Below are positions 1 through 8,535 of a stretch of DNA of 60,661 nucleotides, piece by piece (the first letter of the stretch is position 1; every line of letters begins with the position of its first letter). Both the position numbers and the translations under genes were made by a program. Source of the DNA: an uncultured Sphingomonas sp. Its GTDB lineage: Bacteria > Pseudomonadota > Alphaproteobacteria > Sphingomonadales > Sphingomonadaceae. The stretch covers positions 1 to 60,661 of the forward strand of contig CAJYOI010000060.1 in assembly GCA_913776045.1 (NCBI GenBank). Direction: 5' to 3'. The notes under the pieces are model-generated. The model was given only the letters and a program-made list of their open reading frames with translations, ran no database searches and had not been told where the DNA came from.

Positions 1-557
1 TAGAAGCTGCCGCCCAGGAACGTCAGCGGGGTGATCAGCAGCATCGGCACGAAGTTCAATTGTTCGAAGCTCTTGGCCCAGATGCCGAGGATGAAGCCGA
101 ACAGGCTGAACGCGATCGCGGTGAGCAATAGGAAGGCGACCATCGCGGCGGGATGATCGACGCGGATCGGCACGAAGAAGGCCGAGGTGACGAGGATGAT
201 GATCCCCAGCACGACCGACTTGGTCGCCGCCGCGCCGACATAGCCCAGCACCATCTCCATCGCCGAGACGGGGGCGGAGAGCAGTTCGAAGATCGTGCCG
301 GTGAATTTGGGGAAATAGATGCCGATCGACGCATTGCCGACGCTCTGCGTGAGCAGGCTGAGCATGATGAGCCCCGGCACGATGAAGCTGCCGTAGCCCA
401 CCCCGTCCACCGTCTGCATCCGGCTGCCGATCGCGCCGCCGAAGACGATGAAATAGAGGCTGGTGGTGAGCACCGGCGCGACGAGGCTCTGCCAGAGCGT
501 GCGCAATGCGCGGGCCATTTCAAAGCGATAGATCGCCCAGACGCCGTGGAGATTCAT
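1..557 (-). CDS. ABC-2 type transporter permease, 3' part missing at window edge
   Basis: This is the membrane subunit of an ABC-2 exporter. Reading the minus strand from the ATG at 557 gives [16 protein letters not shown], then an open frame of about 185 codons that runs off the window without a stop. Hydrophobic stretches alternate with short loops: a helix near residues 25-45, another over the segment with [12 protein letters not shown], and more after residue 110. This is the layout of the NodJ/YadH-type ABC-2 permeases (usual length about 250 residues). The ATPase gene ends 58 bp upstream in the same orientation, so the pair probably forms one operon and one transporter. The substrate cannot be told from the sequence. 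Confidence 0.85.
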   Translation of the reverse strand, partial: MNLHGVWAIYRFEMARALRTLWQSLVAPVLTTSLYFIVFGGAIGSRMQTVDGVGYGSFIVPGLIMLSLLTQSVGNASIGIYFPKFTGTIFELLSAPVSAMEMVLGYVGAAATKSVVLGIIILVTSAFFVPIRVDHPAAMVAFLLLTAIAFSLFGFILGIWAKSFEQLNFVPMLLITPLTFLGGSF

Positions 558-615
558 GCGCGGCCCGCCTTTCGGAAAGTCTCAGAAGTCACGCCGACGA
601 CGGTGTTTTGCGCGC

Positions 616-1545
616 TCATGCCCGCTCGCCCACCAGGTCGACGAAGATGTCCTCGAGGCTCGATTTCGAGGTTTCGAGGTCCTTGAACGCGATGTCGCGT
701 GCGGAGAGTTCGCGCAGCAGCGAGGGGATGCCGGTATGTTCCTCGGTCGCGTCGAAAACGTAGCGCAATGTCTTGCCGTCGTTTTCGAGGCTGAGGTGCC
801 AGCGATCGAGGCCATCGGGCACCGCCGCCAGCGGTTCGACCAGCGCGAGATCGAGTTCGCGCTTGCCGAGCTTCTTCATCAGCGCCGATTTCTCGTCGAC
901 CAGCAGCAGCTGCCCCTTGTTGATGACGCCGACGCGGTCGGCCATTTCCTCGGCCTCTTCGATGTAATGCGTCGTCAGGATGATGGTGACGCCGCGTTCG
1001 CGAAGCGACCCGATCAGCTTCCACATGTCGCGGCGCAGCGATACATCGACGCCGGCCGTGGGTTCGTCGAGGAACAGGATGTCGGGTTCGTGGCTGAGCG
1101 CCTTGGCGATCAAGACGCGGCGCTTCATGCCGCCGGAAAGCTCCATGATCTTCGCGTTCCGCTTATCCCACAGCGACAGGTCGCGCAGGAGTTGCTCGAT
1201 ATAGGCGTCATGCGCCGATCGGCCGAACAGGCGGCGGCTGAACTTGACCGTCGCCAGCACCGTTTCGAACATGTCGACCGACAGTTCCTGCGGCACCAGC
1301 CCGATCATCATCCGCGCGGGCTTGTAGTCGCGGATCGCGTCATGCCCGCCGACGGTGATCGTTCCCGCGGTCGGCGTCACGACACCGCAGATGGTGTTGA
1401 TCAGCGTCGACTTGCCCGCGCCGTTCGGTCCGAGCAGCGCGAAGATCTCGCCCTTGTGAATGTCGAGCGTGACGTCGTCGAGCGCGTGATGGCCGGAGCC
1501 ATAGGTCTTGCAGACGCCGCGAACGGCGAGGATCGTGTCCGGCAT
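616..1545 (-). CDS. ABC transporter ATP-binding protein (YadG/NodI-like)
   Basis: Cytoplasmic ATPase that powers the ABC-2 permease encoded just downstream. All nucleotide-binding landmarks are visible in the 309-residue product: Walker [10 protein letters not shown] at 39-47, Q-loop in LVPQE near 85, signature LSGGM at 136-140, Walker B ILFLDEPT at 156-163, and the TTH switch histidine after it. About 90 residues follow the core domain, as is usual for drug/polysaccharide exporter ATPases of the CcmA/YadG type. The start ATG is kept because it precedes a normal beta-strand opening ([12 protein letters not shown]). The transported compound is unknown. Confidence 0.92.
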   Translation of the reverse strand: MPDTILAVRGVCKTYGSGHHALDDVTLDIHKGEIFALLGPNGAGKSTLINTICGVVTPTAGTITVGGHDAIRDYKPARMMIGLVPQELSVDMFETVLATVKFSRRLFGRSAHDAYIEQLLRDLSLWDKRNAKIMELSGGMKRRVLIAKALSHEPDILFLDEPTAGVDVSLRRDMWKLIGSLRERGVTIILTTHYIEEAEEMADRVGVINKGQLLLVDEKSALMKKLGKRELDLALVEPLAAVPDGLDRWHLSLENDGKTLRYVFDATEEHTGIPSLLRELSARDIAFKDLETSKSSLEDIFVDLVGERA

Positions 1546-1603
1546 GGCTGGCCCCTTTGGCTGCTAAGCTAGGTGTGCCAAAGGCTTTGAACAAGGCGGC
1601 GTA

Positions 1604-2314
1604 TCAGCCCTTGTCGCGCGCCGCCTTCACTGCCGCAATCAGCTGCTCCTGCGGGACCGCGCCGGATACGATGCGGTCGCCGATCACCCAGGCGGGCGTG
1701 CCGGTCATACCCAAAGCGCCGGCCGTGCGCAGATTCTTGTCGAGTTCGGCCGCCGTCTGCGGCGCCGCGACGACGGTACGCGCCCGCGCGACATCTAGCC
1801 CGGCCTTCGCCGCGGCGGCCATCACCGCCGCCTCGGTCGGGCGGCCGGCGGCGAACAGGGCGGTGTGAAAGGGCAGGTATTTGCCCTGTTCGGCCGCCGC
1901 CACGCCCCATGCGGCGGCATTGCGGCTGTCGGCGCTGAGGATCGGCAGTTCGCGGTAGACGATGCGGACGCCCTTGTCCGATGCCACCAATTGATCGATT
2001 TCGGGTAGGCTCGCGCGGCAATAGCCGCACGCATAGTCCATATACGTCACGACGGTGACGTCGCCGTTCGGATTGCCGCCAACCATGCCGGGGACGGGGG
2101 TGAAGATCGCGTCGCGGTTGGCGGCGACCAGCTTGCCCGTCTCGCGCTCCTGCAGCTTGGCCATCGCTTCGGGCAGCACTTCGGGATGCGTCAGCAGATA
2201 GGCGCGGACGTCGCCGGGGGCGGGTTGCAGCTGTTGCAGGCCGAAAGCCGCGGCGCCGCCGAGAACGCCGGCGAGCAGCAGCAGGGCGCCGAGCACCCAG
2301 GGTCGAATCGTCAC
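1604..2314 (-). CDS. DsbA/Com1-family thioredoxin-fold oxidoreductase, membrane-anchored
   Basis: Periplasmic thiol oxidoreductase of the DsbA_Com1/ScsC type. The chosen start is the GTG at 2314, whose last two bases overlap the TGA of the M48 protease gene (GTGA). It gives a 236-residue protein starting VTIRPWVLGALLLLAG, a clear signal-anchor. A longer in-frame reading up to 2539 would run antiparallel through the protease coding sequence in an alternative frame and is not credible. The active site CGYC is at 96-99, after VVTYMDYA, and a cis-proline loop TGTP lies near 205. Translational coupling to the protease suggests both act on envelope protein quality. Whether it oxidises or isomerises disulfides is not visible. 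Confidence 0.88.
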   Translation of the reverse strand: MTIRPWVLGALLLLAGVLGGAAAFGLQQLQPAPGDVRAYLLTHPEVLPEAMAKLQERETGKLVAANRDAIFTPVPGMVGGNPNGDVTVVTYMDYACGYCRASLPEIDQLVASDKGVRIVYRELPILSADSRNAAAWGVAAAEQGKYLPFHTALFAAGRPTEAAVMAAAAKAGLDVARARTVVAAPQTAAELDKNLRTAGALGMTGTPAWVIGDRIVSGAVPQEQLIAAVKAARDKG

Positions 2315-3708
2315 CGGCGGCGGTTCCTTTTCTCGTCGTCCCACGCCGTCTGCGAGACGAGCAGGATGTCCTGCGCGCGGATCCAGTCGCTGCTGCCTTT
2401 CGGCAGCCCCGCCATCGCCGCGCGGGCGGAGACGAGCGCGGTGCGCGTGTCGCCGGTCAGGTTGGCGCGTTCGGCGGTGGCAAGCGCGGTGCGGGGCGTG
2501 TCGCCCTTGCGCTCGTACACGGTGCCGAGCTGGGTCCACGCCCAGGGATTCTGCCCGTCGCGCTGGACCGCGGTGCGCAGGACCTTCTCGGCTTCGTCCA
2601 GGTTCTTGGGGTCGTCGGTCGCGATCAGCGCGTGGCCGAAGGTGGTCGCGATCAGCGGCGAATTGCGCGACGCGGCGGTCGCTTCCCGCAGCGGTGGAAC
2701 AGCACCCTGCGGGTTGCCGCCTTCCATGATGATCTGACCCTGGAGTTCCAGGATATACGGATCATGCGGCAGCGCCTTGACCAGTGCCGCAGTCTCGGTC
2801 GCCGCCTGATCGGGATAGCCCGATAGATGGTACGCATAGGCGCGCGCGTAATGCGCCGGGATCGACTGGTCGCTGGCCGGATATTTGACCAACGTTTCCT
2901 TCGGATCGTTGACGTAGCCGCGCAGCTTCGCCTGCACGCGTTTGAACCGCGCCTCGATACCGGCATCGGACGGCGTGTTCCACGCGGGCACGCCACGCGT
3001 CACGGCGTCGAGCGCCGCCATGCGTTCGCCCGACAGCGGGTGGGTGCGGTCGTAGCTGCCTTCGCTCTGCGAAATGCCATAGCGGAATTCGAGGTTCTGG
3101 AGCTTCTTGAAGAAGCTGAGCATCCCCTTGCCGGTGATACCCGCGGTCGACAGGTATCGCGCGCCGGCGGCGTCGGCGCTGGTTTCCTGGACGCGGGTGA
3201 AGGCGAGCAGCTTGCCGAGCGCGGCACGCTGTCCGGCAGCGAGGATACCCGCACCCGCTTCACCCGCGCCGGCGGCCATGGCGGCGACGCCCAGCACCAA
3301 GCTGACGATCGAGATGCCCATCGCGCCGTTGTAGCCACGATCCTGCAGCGGAATGTGGCCGTTGGCGATATGGCCGACTTCGTGGGCGATGACACCCTGG
3401 ACCTCGTTCGCGTTGGACGCGGCGTCGATCAGGCCGGAATGGACATAGACGATTTGCCCGCCCGCGACGAAGGCGTTGATCGAGGGATCGTTGATGACGA
3501 CGACCTGGACGTTCTTGGGGTCGAGCCCGGCCGCCTTGACGATGCCGGTCGACATGTCGGCGAACAGCGCCTCGGTCTCTGCGTCGCGCAGGATCGACTG
3601 GGCGGAGGCCGGTTGCGCGGCGAGCAGCGCGGCAGCGGCCAGCGCGCTGATGCCACGGCGGAAGGACGGGGTCAGAGGTCGCGCCATGATGCGGGCTCTT
3701 GCGCTCAC
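2311..3708 (-). CDS. M48 family metalloprotease with TPR region (BepA-like)
   Basis: Exported zinc metallopeptidase of 465 residues. The N-terminus has an Arg-containing n-region and an Ala-rich h-region ending AQPASAQ, a typical signal peptide; translation could also begin at the internal Met8. The zinc motif HEVGH is at 109-113 and the third ligand probably lies in the ETSADAAG segment near 190. The second half is helical with repeats resembling TPR (for example the region with PWAWTQLGTVYERKGD). This arrangement matches the periplasmic protease/chaperone BepA (YfgC), which helps outer membrane protein assembly. It is followed, with a 4-bp overlap, by the thioredoxin-fold gene. Confidence 0.9.
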   Translation of the reverse strand: MSARARIMARPLTPSFRRGISALAAAALLAAQPASAQSILRDAETEALFADMSTGIVKAAGLDPKNVQVVVINDPSINAFVAGGQIVYVHSGLIDAASNANEVQGVIAHEVGHIANGHIPLQDRGYNGAMGISIVSLVLGVAAMAAGAGEAGAGILAAGQRAALGKLLAFTRVQETSADAAGARYLSTAGITGKGMLSFFKKLQNLEFRYGISQSEGSYDRTHPLSGERMAALDAVTRGVPAWNTPSDAGIEARFKRVQAKLRGYVNDPKETLVKYPASDQSIPAHYARAYAYHLSGYPDQAATETAALVKALPHDPYILELQGQIIMEGGNPQGAVPPLREATAASRNSPLIATTFGHALIATDDPKNLDEAEKVLRTAVQRDGQNPWAWTQLGTVYERKGDTPRTALATAERANLTGDTRTALVSARAAMAGLPKGSSDWIRAQDILLVSQTAWDDEKRNRRR

Positions 3709-3736
3709 GCGGCTGAATGGAGGGTGAAGGCTAGCT

Positions 3737-3762
3737 GATCCTCCCCGTGAGCGGGGAGGATC
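3737..3762 (-). terminator. Perfect hairpin downstream of rne
   Basis: A perfect 10-bp stem (GATCCTCCCC paired with GGGGAGGATC) closes a 6-nt loop, GTGAGC. It sits 10 bp after the RNase E stop and before the M48 gene, which runs the same way. There is no U-tract, so it may be a Rho-assisted terminator, an RNA-stabilising stem or a copy of a dispersed palindrome. A related CTCCCC/GGGGAG hairpin occurs at 52416-52441. Confidence 0.5.
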
Positions 3763-3771
3763 GGGATGATG

Positions 3772-6480
3772 TCAGGCGCCAAACGTCCGCTGCCACCAGC
3801 CGCGGCGGGGGGCTTCGTCGGAGCCTTCGCCGGTCGTTTCCGCCGGGCCGGCGGCGGCGTCGTCCAGCGGAACCGCGGCGTCGGCTTCGACGGTCGGGGC
3901 GACGGTTACCGCCGGCAGGTCGGCGGCCGGCGCGGCATCGGCCTTCTTGCGCGTCGAGCGACGGCGCGGCTTGGGCGCGGCCTCCGCTTCGGCTTCGGGC
4001 GCGGCTTCGGCCGCGACCTCGGCGGCAGGCGCTTCGGCCTCCGCCTCGACCGTATCGGTCTTCTTCCGACGCGAGCGCTTCGGCTTGGCCGGGGTTTCTT
4101 CCGCAGCCGGCGTTTCGACCGGAGCTGGGGCCTCGATCACCGGAGTCTCCGCTTCGACAGCGTCCACCTTCTTGCGACGCGACCGCTTCGGCTTGGCCGG
4201 AGCCTCCTCGGCGACCGGTTCGGGCGCTGCCTCGACGACGGCTTCGGCTTCGGCTTCCGGCGAGGCGTCGTCCGCGGGCTGCTCTCCGACGAATTCCGGC
4301 GTCTCGGCGCGATCGCCATTCTCGCGGCGACCGCCACGACGACCGCGACGACGACGGCGGCGGGGTTCGCCTTCTTCGGCCGTCACGGTTTCGACCGGAA
4401 CCTCGGCAGCATCCGCTTCGCTTTCGTCGGCGGCATCGGTCGCGACCTCGGCCTCGACGTCGCTGTCCTCACGCGCTTCACCCTCAGTGTCGCGACCGCG
4501 ACCACGACGACCGCGGCGACGGCGACGGCGGCCACGACCGCGGCCTTCGCCCTCATCGTCGCTACGCTCAGACCGTTCGCCACGCTCGCGACGAGCCGGA
4601 CGCTCCTCGGCCTCCTCCTCGGCGTTGGCCTCGTCGGCCTCTTCCTCGATCTCGTCCTCGTCGTCCTCTTCCGGCAGGTCGTCGTCGAGGTCCTGCATCG
4701 GCGCGTCGAAGCGCGGGGCGTGAGCGGGCGGCGGGCCGCTCGCCTCGACCGACATGCGGGCGCCTTCGACTTCGCCGTCCGACAGCACTTCGACCTGGAC
4801 GCCGTAGCGGTCCTCGATCTCGGCGAGTTCGGCGCGCTTGTTGTTGAGCAGGTAGAAGGCGGCTTCCTGGGAGGCGCGCAGCGTGATGTGCGCGCCGCGG
4901 CCGCGGGCGGCCTCGTCCTCGATCAGGCGCAGCGCCGACAGACCGGCCGACGATGCGGTGCGTACGAGCCCTGTGCCTTCGCAATGCGGGCACTGGCGGG
5001 TCGAGGCTTCGAGCACGCCGGTGCGCAGGCGCTGGCGGCTCATTTCCATCAGGCCGAACGACGAAATGCGGCCGACCTGGATGCGGGCGCGATCGTTCTT
5101 CAGCGCCTCCTTCATCGCCTTCTCGACCTTCCGGACGTTCGATCCGTGATCCATGTCGATGAAGTCGATGACGACCAGCCCCGCCATGTCGCGGAGGCGC
5201 AACTGTCGCGCGATTTCCTGTGCGGCTTCCAGATTGGTCGCGGTCGCGGTCTGTTCGATATTGTGCTCGCGTGTCGATCGCCCGGAGTTGATATCGATGC
5301 TGACCAGAGCCTCGGTCGGGTTGATGACCAGATAGCCGCCCGACTTCAGCTGGACGACCGGATGGTACATCGCAGCCAGCTGATCCTCGACATGCGCGCG
5401 CTGGAACAGCGGCACGGGGTCGCTGTAATGCTTCACCCGGCGCGCGTGGCTGGGCATCAGCAGCTTCATGAAGTCCTTCGCCTGGCGGTATCCGTCCTCG
5501 CCCTCGACGATCACTTCTTCGATGTCGCGGTTGTAGATGTCGCGGATCGCGCGCTTGATGAGGTCGCTGTCGCCGTAGACAAGCGCGGGCGCCGCCGACT
5601 GAAGCGTCGTCTCACGAATACCGTCCCACAGGCGGGCGAGGTAATCGAAGTCGCGCTTGATCTCGACCTTGGTGCGCTGGAGCCCGGCGGTGCGCACAAT
5701 GCAGCCCATCGACGGCGGCAGCGCCAGGTCGGCCATGATCGACTTCAGCCGCTTGCGGTCGCTGGCGTTCGAAATCTTGCGGCTGATGCCACCGCCGTGC
5801 GCGGTGTTCGGCATCAGCACGCAATAGCGGCCGGCGAGGCTCAGGTACGTCGTCAGCGCCGCACCCTTGTTGCCGCGCTCTTCCTTCACGACCTGGACCA
5901 GCAGCACCTGGCGGCGGCGGATGACGTCCTGGATCTTGTAGCGGCGACGCAGGTTCATGCGGCGCTCGCGCAGCTGGTCTACCGCGCTGTCGTCACCGCC
6001 GCGGCGCCCGCGACGACGACGGCGCGACGAGGATTCGCCGCCGTTCTCGCCTTCGGAGACTTCCTCCGAATCATCGTCGTGGTCGTGATCCGAATCGTGA
6101 TCGGCGTCGTCGTCGGCCTGTTCGACCTCGCCACCCTCGTCGCCGTGGAACTCGTCCTCGGCTTCGGCGCGCAGCGCGGCTTCCTCGGCGGCGTGTTCGG
6201 CCTCCTCGCGCAGCAGCGCGTCGCGATCCTCCTTGGGGATCTGATAGTAATCGGGGTGAATTTCGCTGAACGCCAGGAAGCCGTGGCGATTGCCGCCGTA
6301 GTCAACGAACGCCGCCTGCAGCGACGGTTCGACCCGGGTTACCTTGGCGAGATAGATGTTACCCTTGAGCTGCTTACGCTCGGCACTCTCGAAATCAAAT
6401 TCCTCGATTCGATTCCCTTTGACGACGGCCACGCGGGTTTCCTCCCGGTGGCGTGCGTCGATCAGCATACGCATGGTCAT
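3772..6480 (-). CDS. rne: Ribonuclease E (RNase E/G family)
   Basis: Essential endoribonuclease and degradosome scaffold, 902 residues. The N-terminal half has the S1 RNA-binding start (RMLIDARHREETRVAVV), an alphaproteobacterial acidic insert within the S1 region (about residues 85-150, rich in D/E and ending in an arginine block), the catalytic DNase I-like part with LVVIDFIDMDHG, and the zinc-link CPHCEGTG near residue 495. The C-terminal 350 residues are low-complexity: acidic and alanine-rich runs alternate with basic blocks, and the block KPKRSRRKK appears twice plus a third variant, KPRRRSTRKK. Such basic patches bind RNA in RNase E tails. The start is the ATG at 6480. It is divergent from the amidase gene with a 556-bp leader between them. 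Confidence 0.95.
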   Translation of the reverse strand: MTMRMLIDARHREETRVAVVKGNRIEEFDFESAERKQLKGNIYLAKVTRVEPSLQAAFVDYGGNRHGFLAFSEIHPDYYQIPKEDRDALLREEAEHAAEEAALRAEAEDEFHGDEGGEVEQADDDADHDSDHDHDDDSEEVSEGENGGESSSRRRRRGRRGGDDSAVDQLRERRMNLRRRYKIQDVIRRRQVLLVQVVKEERGNKGAALTTYLSLAGRYCVLMPNTAHGGGISRKISNASDRKRLKSIMADLALPPSMGCIVRTAGLQRTKVEIKRDFDYLARLWDGIRETTLQSAAPALVYGDSDLIKRAIRDIYNRDIEEVIVEGEDGYRQAKDFMKLLMPSHARRVKHYSDPVPLFQRAHVEDQLAAMYHPVVQLKSGGYLVINPTEALVSIDINSGRSTREHNIEQTATATNLEAAQEIARQLRLRDMAGLVVIDFIDMDHGSNVRKVEKAMKEALKNDRARIQVGRISSFGLMEMSRQRLRTGVLEASTRQCPHCEGTGLVRTASSAGLSALRLIEDEAARGRGAHITLRASQEAAFYLLNNKRAELAEIEDRYGVQVEVLSDGEVEGARMSVEASGPPPAHAPRFDAPMQDLDDDLPEEDDEDEIEEEADEANAEEEAEERPARRERGERSERSDDEGEGRGRGRRRRRRGRRGRGRDTEGEAREDSDVEAEVATDAADESEADAAEVPVETVTAEEGEPRRRRRRGRRGGRRENGDRAETPEFVGEQPADDASPEAEAEAVVEAAPEPVAEEAPAKPKRSRRKKVDAVEAETPVIEAPAPVETPAAEETPAKPKRSRRKKTDTVEAEAEAPAAEVAAEAAPEAEAEAAPKPRRRSTRKKADAAPAADLPAVTVAPTVEADAAVPLDDAAAGPAETTGEGSDEAPRRGWWQRTFGA

Positions 6481-7036
6481 GATAAAGTCTCCGGGCGCGC
6501 GCTGCTCCGCAGCTGGGGCGCGGCGCGCGCATGTCTATGGTTCGCGGCCCGGGCGGTGCGCCCGGCTGCGGGGTGAAAGCGAAAATACGATGTGCGTCTG
6601 CTGACATGGCCCACGCACCGGAGACTTGGTCCGGCGCGACCGCAGCGCCCACGCGAACCGCCGGGGCGGTCGGGTGGAGGCGGAGCGGGTTATGCCTCAT
6701 TGTTCAGCGTCAACCTGGTTGCGCACGCGACCGGACGGCCGCGGCGATCTTTCCTGTTCGCCGGCGAGGGGGATCGGGCAATCCCAAATGGTCGCCCTGC
6801 CTCCCGACATAGGTTGCGTAGCACCCATGGGCCACCCCGGCAACCTTCGGACGGCCGCTTATCGTTGCGCGACCGATAGTTTCTCGAAGGCTCAAGTCGT
6901 TTCGCATCCGAAACCGGCAGGGCCTTGCCGCCTTGCCGGCAAAAAAATGCCGAACGGCAAATTTACCAGTTCGCTCAACCGTAGCTTGTCAGTCGCATCG
7001 CTAAGCCCAGGCCACAGGGATCAAAGGGAAAACCCT
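6481..7036. other. Long divergent intergenic region between rne and the amidase gene
   Basis: Holds 556 bp without a convincing gene. It must contain the promoter and 5' leader of rne (minus) and those of the amidase gene (plus). Short inverted GCCGG/CCGGC-type repeats flank an A7 run at about 6941-6947 (around 6919-6959). A long leader before rne would fit feedback control of rne mRNA by its own product, as known in Escherichia coli, but no specific RNA element could be assigned. The in-frame extensions of the amidase ORF through this stretch look non-coding. Confidence 0.5.
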
Positions 7037-8314
7037 ATGTCTTTTGGCTGGACCGCCGCCGTGGGTGCACGGCATAGGTCGTGTGTGCTTGCTTTCCTCG
7101 CCCTCGTCGCCGGGCTGTTCACCGGCGTGCCGAGCTGGGCGGGGACCGTTCGTGACATCCGGGTCGAACGGGGGCAGATCGTGCTGACCTTCGACGATCG
7201 GGTGGCGGAGGCGTCGAGCTTCATCCTGAACGAGCCGCGGCGCATCGCGATCGACCTGACCGGGGCGGCCCCGGGCGGGCGCGCGAGCGTCGGCGGGCCG
7301 ATCGCCGGCGTGCGACAGGCCGCGCGCGAGGGCGGCGCACGCGTCGTGCTCGATCTCGAGGCACCGGCGATCGTGACCGACGGCGGCTTCGGCGCGGACG
7401 GCCGTACGCTGACCTTGCAGCTCAAATCGGTCGACGACGGCCGCTTCGCGCGCGCCTCGGCCGAGCGGCGCAAGACCTTCCTGCCCGGCCTGGGGTTCCT
7501 GACGCCGGCCAGGGCGAGTGGCGGCTACAGCGTCACGATGCGCGTGCCAGCCGTCGCCAAGGCGCTGCCGCTGCCGCGCGTGGTCGGTGCGGCCAGTCGT
7601 CCGCTCGTCGTCATCGATGCCGGGCACGGCGGGCATGATCCCGGCGCGATCTCGCCCGACGGGCGGCTGCAGGAAAAGGACCTGACGCTGAAGGTCGCCA
7701 AGGCGATCCGCGACGAACTGGTGTCCTCGGGCCGTGCGCGCGTCGCGCTGACCCGCGACGACGACACGTTCCTGGTCCTGCGCGAACGCTATGAGATCGC
7801 GCGGCGGATGGGGGCGGCCCTTTTCATCTCGATCCACTGCGACAGCGCCGGCAACCCGGAAGCGACCGGCGCGACTGTCTACACCCTGTCCGAGATCGCG
7901 TCGGACAAGGAAGCCGCACGGCTTGCGGCGCGTGAGAACAAGGCGGACGTGCTGGCCGGCATCGACCTTGGCGGGGCGGGTGCCGACATCTCGCAGATTT
8001 TGATCGACCTGACGCAACGCGAGACGATGAATACCTCGGCGAGCTTCGCCCGCCTGCTGGGCCGCGAGGCGCGCCCGCTGATCCCGACCAAGGCGACGTT
8101 CCACCGCATGGCGTCGCTGATGGTGCTGAAGGCGCCCGACGTGCCGTCGATCCTGTTCGAAACGGGCTATCTGTCGAACCAGAACGACGCCGACTTCCTC
8201 AATTCGCGCGAGGGCCGCGAAAAGGTCGCGCAGAGCGTGCGCCGCGCGGTCGAGGTCCATTTCGCGACGCGCATGGCGAGCCGGGGTGGCTCGGACGTGG
8301 CGGCGGAGCAGTAG
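7037..8314 (+). CDS. amiC: N-acetylmuramoyl-L-alanine amidase with AMIN domain (AmiC-type)
   Basis: Periplasmic zinc amidase that cuts the bond between N-acetylmuramic acid and the peptide stem during septal peptidoglycan splitting. The ATG at 7037 gives 425 residues with a signal peptide (hydrophobic run CVLAFLALVAGLF then PSWA). An AMIN domain follows (around residues 40-125, RVERGQIVLTFDDR onward) and targets the septum. The Amidase_3 domain starts at VVIDAGHGGHDPGA, whose first His and the later Glu and His bind zinc; IHCDSAGNPEATG and LFETGYLSNQND are typical later blocks. The next gene is PBP1A, giving a cell-wall remodelling pair. Confidence 0.93.
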   Translation: MSFGWTAAVGARHRSCVLAFLALVAGLFTGVPSWAGTVRDIRVERGQIVLTFDDRVAEASSFILNEPRRIAIDLTGAAPGGRASVGGPIAGVRQAAREGGARVVLDLEAPAIVTDGGFGADGRTLTLQLKSVDDGRFARASAERRKTFLPGLGFLTPARASGGYSVTMRVPAVAKALPLPRVVGAASRPLVVIDAGHGGHDPGAISPDGRLQEKDLTLKVAKAIRDELVSSGRARVALTRDDDTFLVLRERYEIARRMGAALFISIHCDSAGNPEATGATVYTLSEIASDKEAARLAARENKADVLAGIDLGGAGADISQILIDLTQRETMNTSASFARLLGREARPLIPTKATFHRMASLMVLKAPDVPSILFETGYLSNQNDADFLNSREGREKVAQSVRRAVEVHFATRMASRGGSDVAAEQ

Positions 8315-8324
8315 AAGGGATTTT

Positions 8325-8477
8325 TTCAGAGAAGGCGCAAAGGCGCGAAGGATGGATCGCTTGCGGCATCTGCGTGCCGTGTCAGCGGCCATCATAATCC
8401 GTAAGGTTTCGCTGACGCGAGACGATGACCAAGAGCGATACCTCTTCGCGCCTTCGTGCCTTCGCGCCTTCTCTGAA
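8325..8477. repeat. Palindromic 153-bp repeat element (REP/MITE-like)
   Basis: The two ends are inverted copies: the left arm (8325-8350) starts TTCAGAGAAGGCGC and the right arm (8444-8477) is its reverse complement. Each arm is built from an 8-bp unit close to GAAGGCGC, about two copies on the left and three on the right. The interior has no coding signal. It fills the gap between the amidase and PBP1A genes. Arms made from GAAGGCGC-like units resemble dispersed non-autonomous repeats of bacterial genomes; no transposase is present. Confidence 0.6.
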
Positions 8478-8535
8478 CCCATTCCTTTTCTTCGACTTCC
8501 CCCGCGCCGCGCGTGCGGCTAGAACGCCGCCCACA

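Noticed and set aside
3766-6576. 936-codon open frame on the plus strand
   Set aside because: It is antisense to rne and made of arginine/alanine/phenylalanine-rich sequence, a by-product of high GC codon bias; RNase E motifs lie on the minus strand.
6919-6960. Possible intrinsic terminator with an A7 run upstream of the amidase
   Set aside because: For minus-strand transcription the T-run precedes the stem, and on the plus strand it is an A-run, so neither orientation fits a terminator.
6626-7036. 137-codon N-terminal extension of the amidase frame
   Set aside because: The signal peptide begins after the ATG at 7037; the extension has no signal or domain character.
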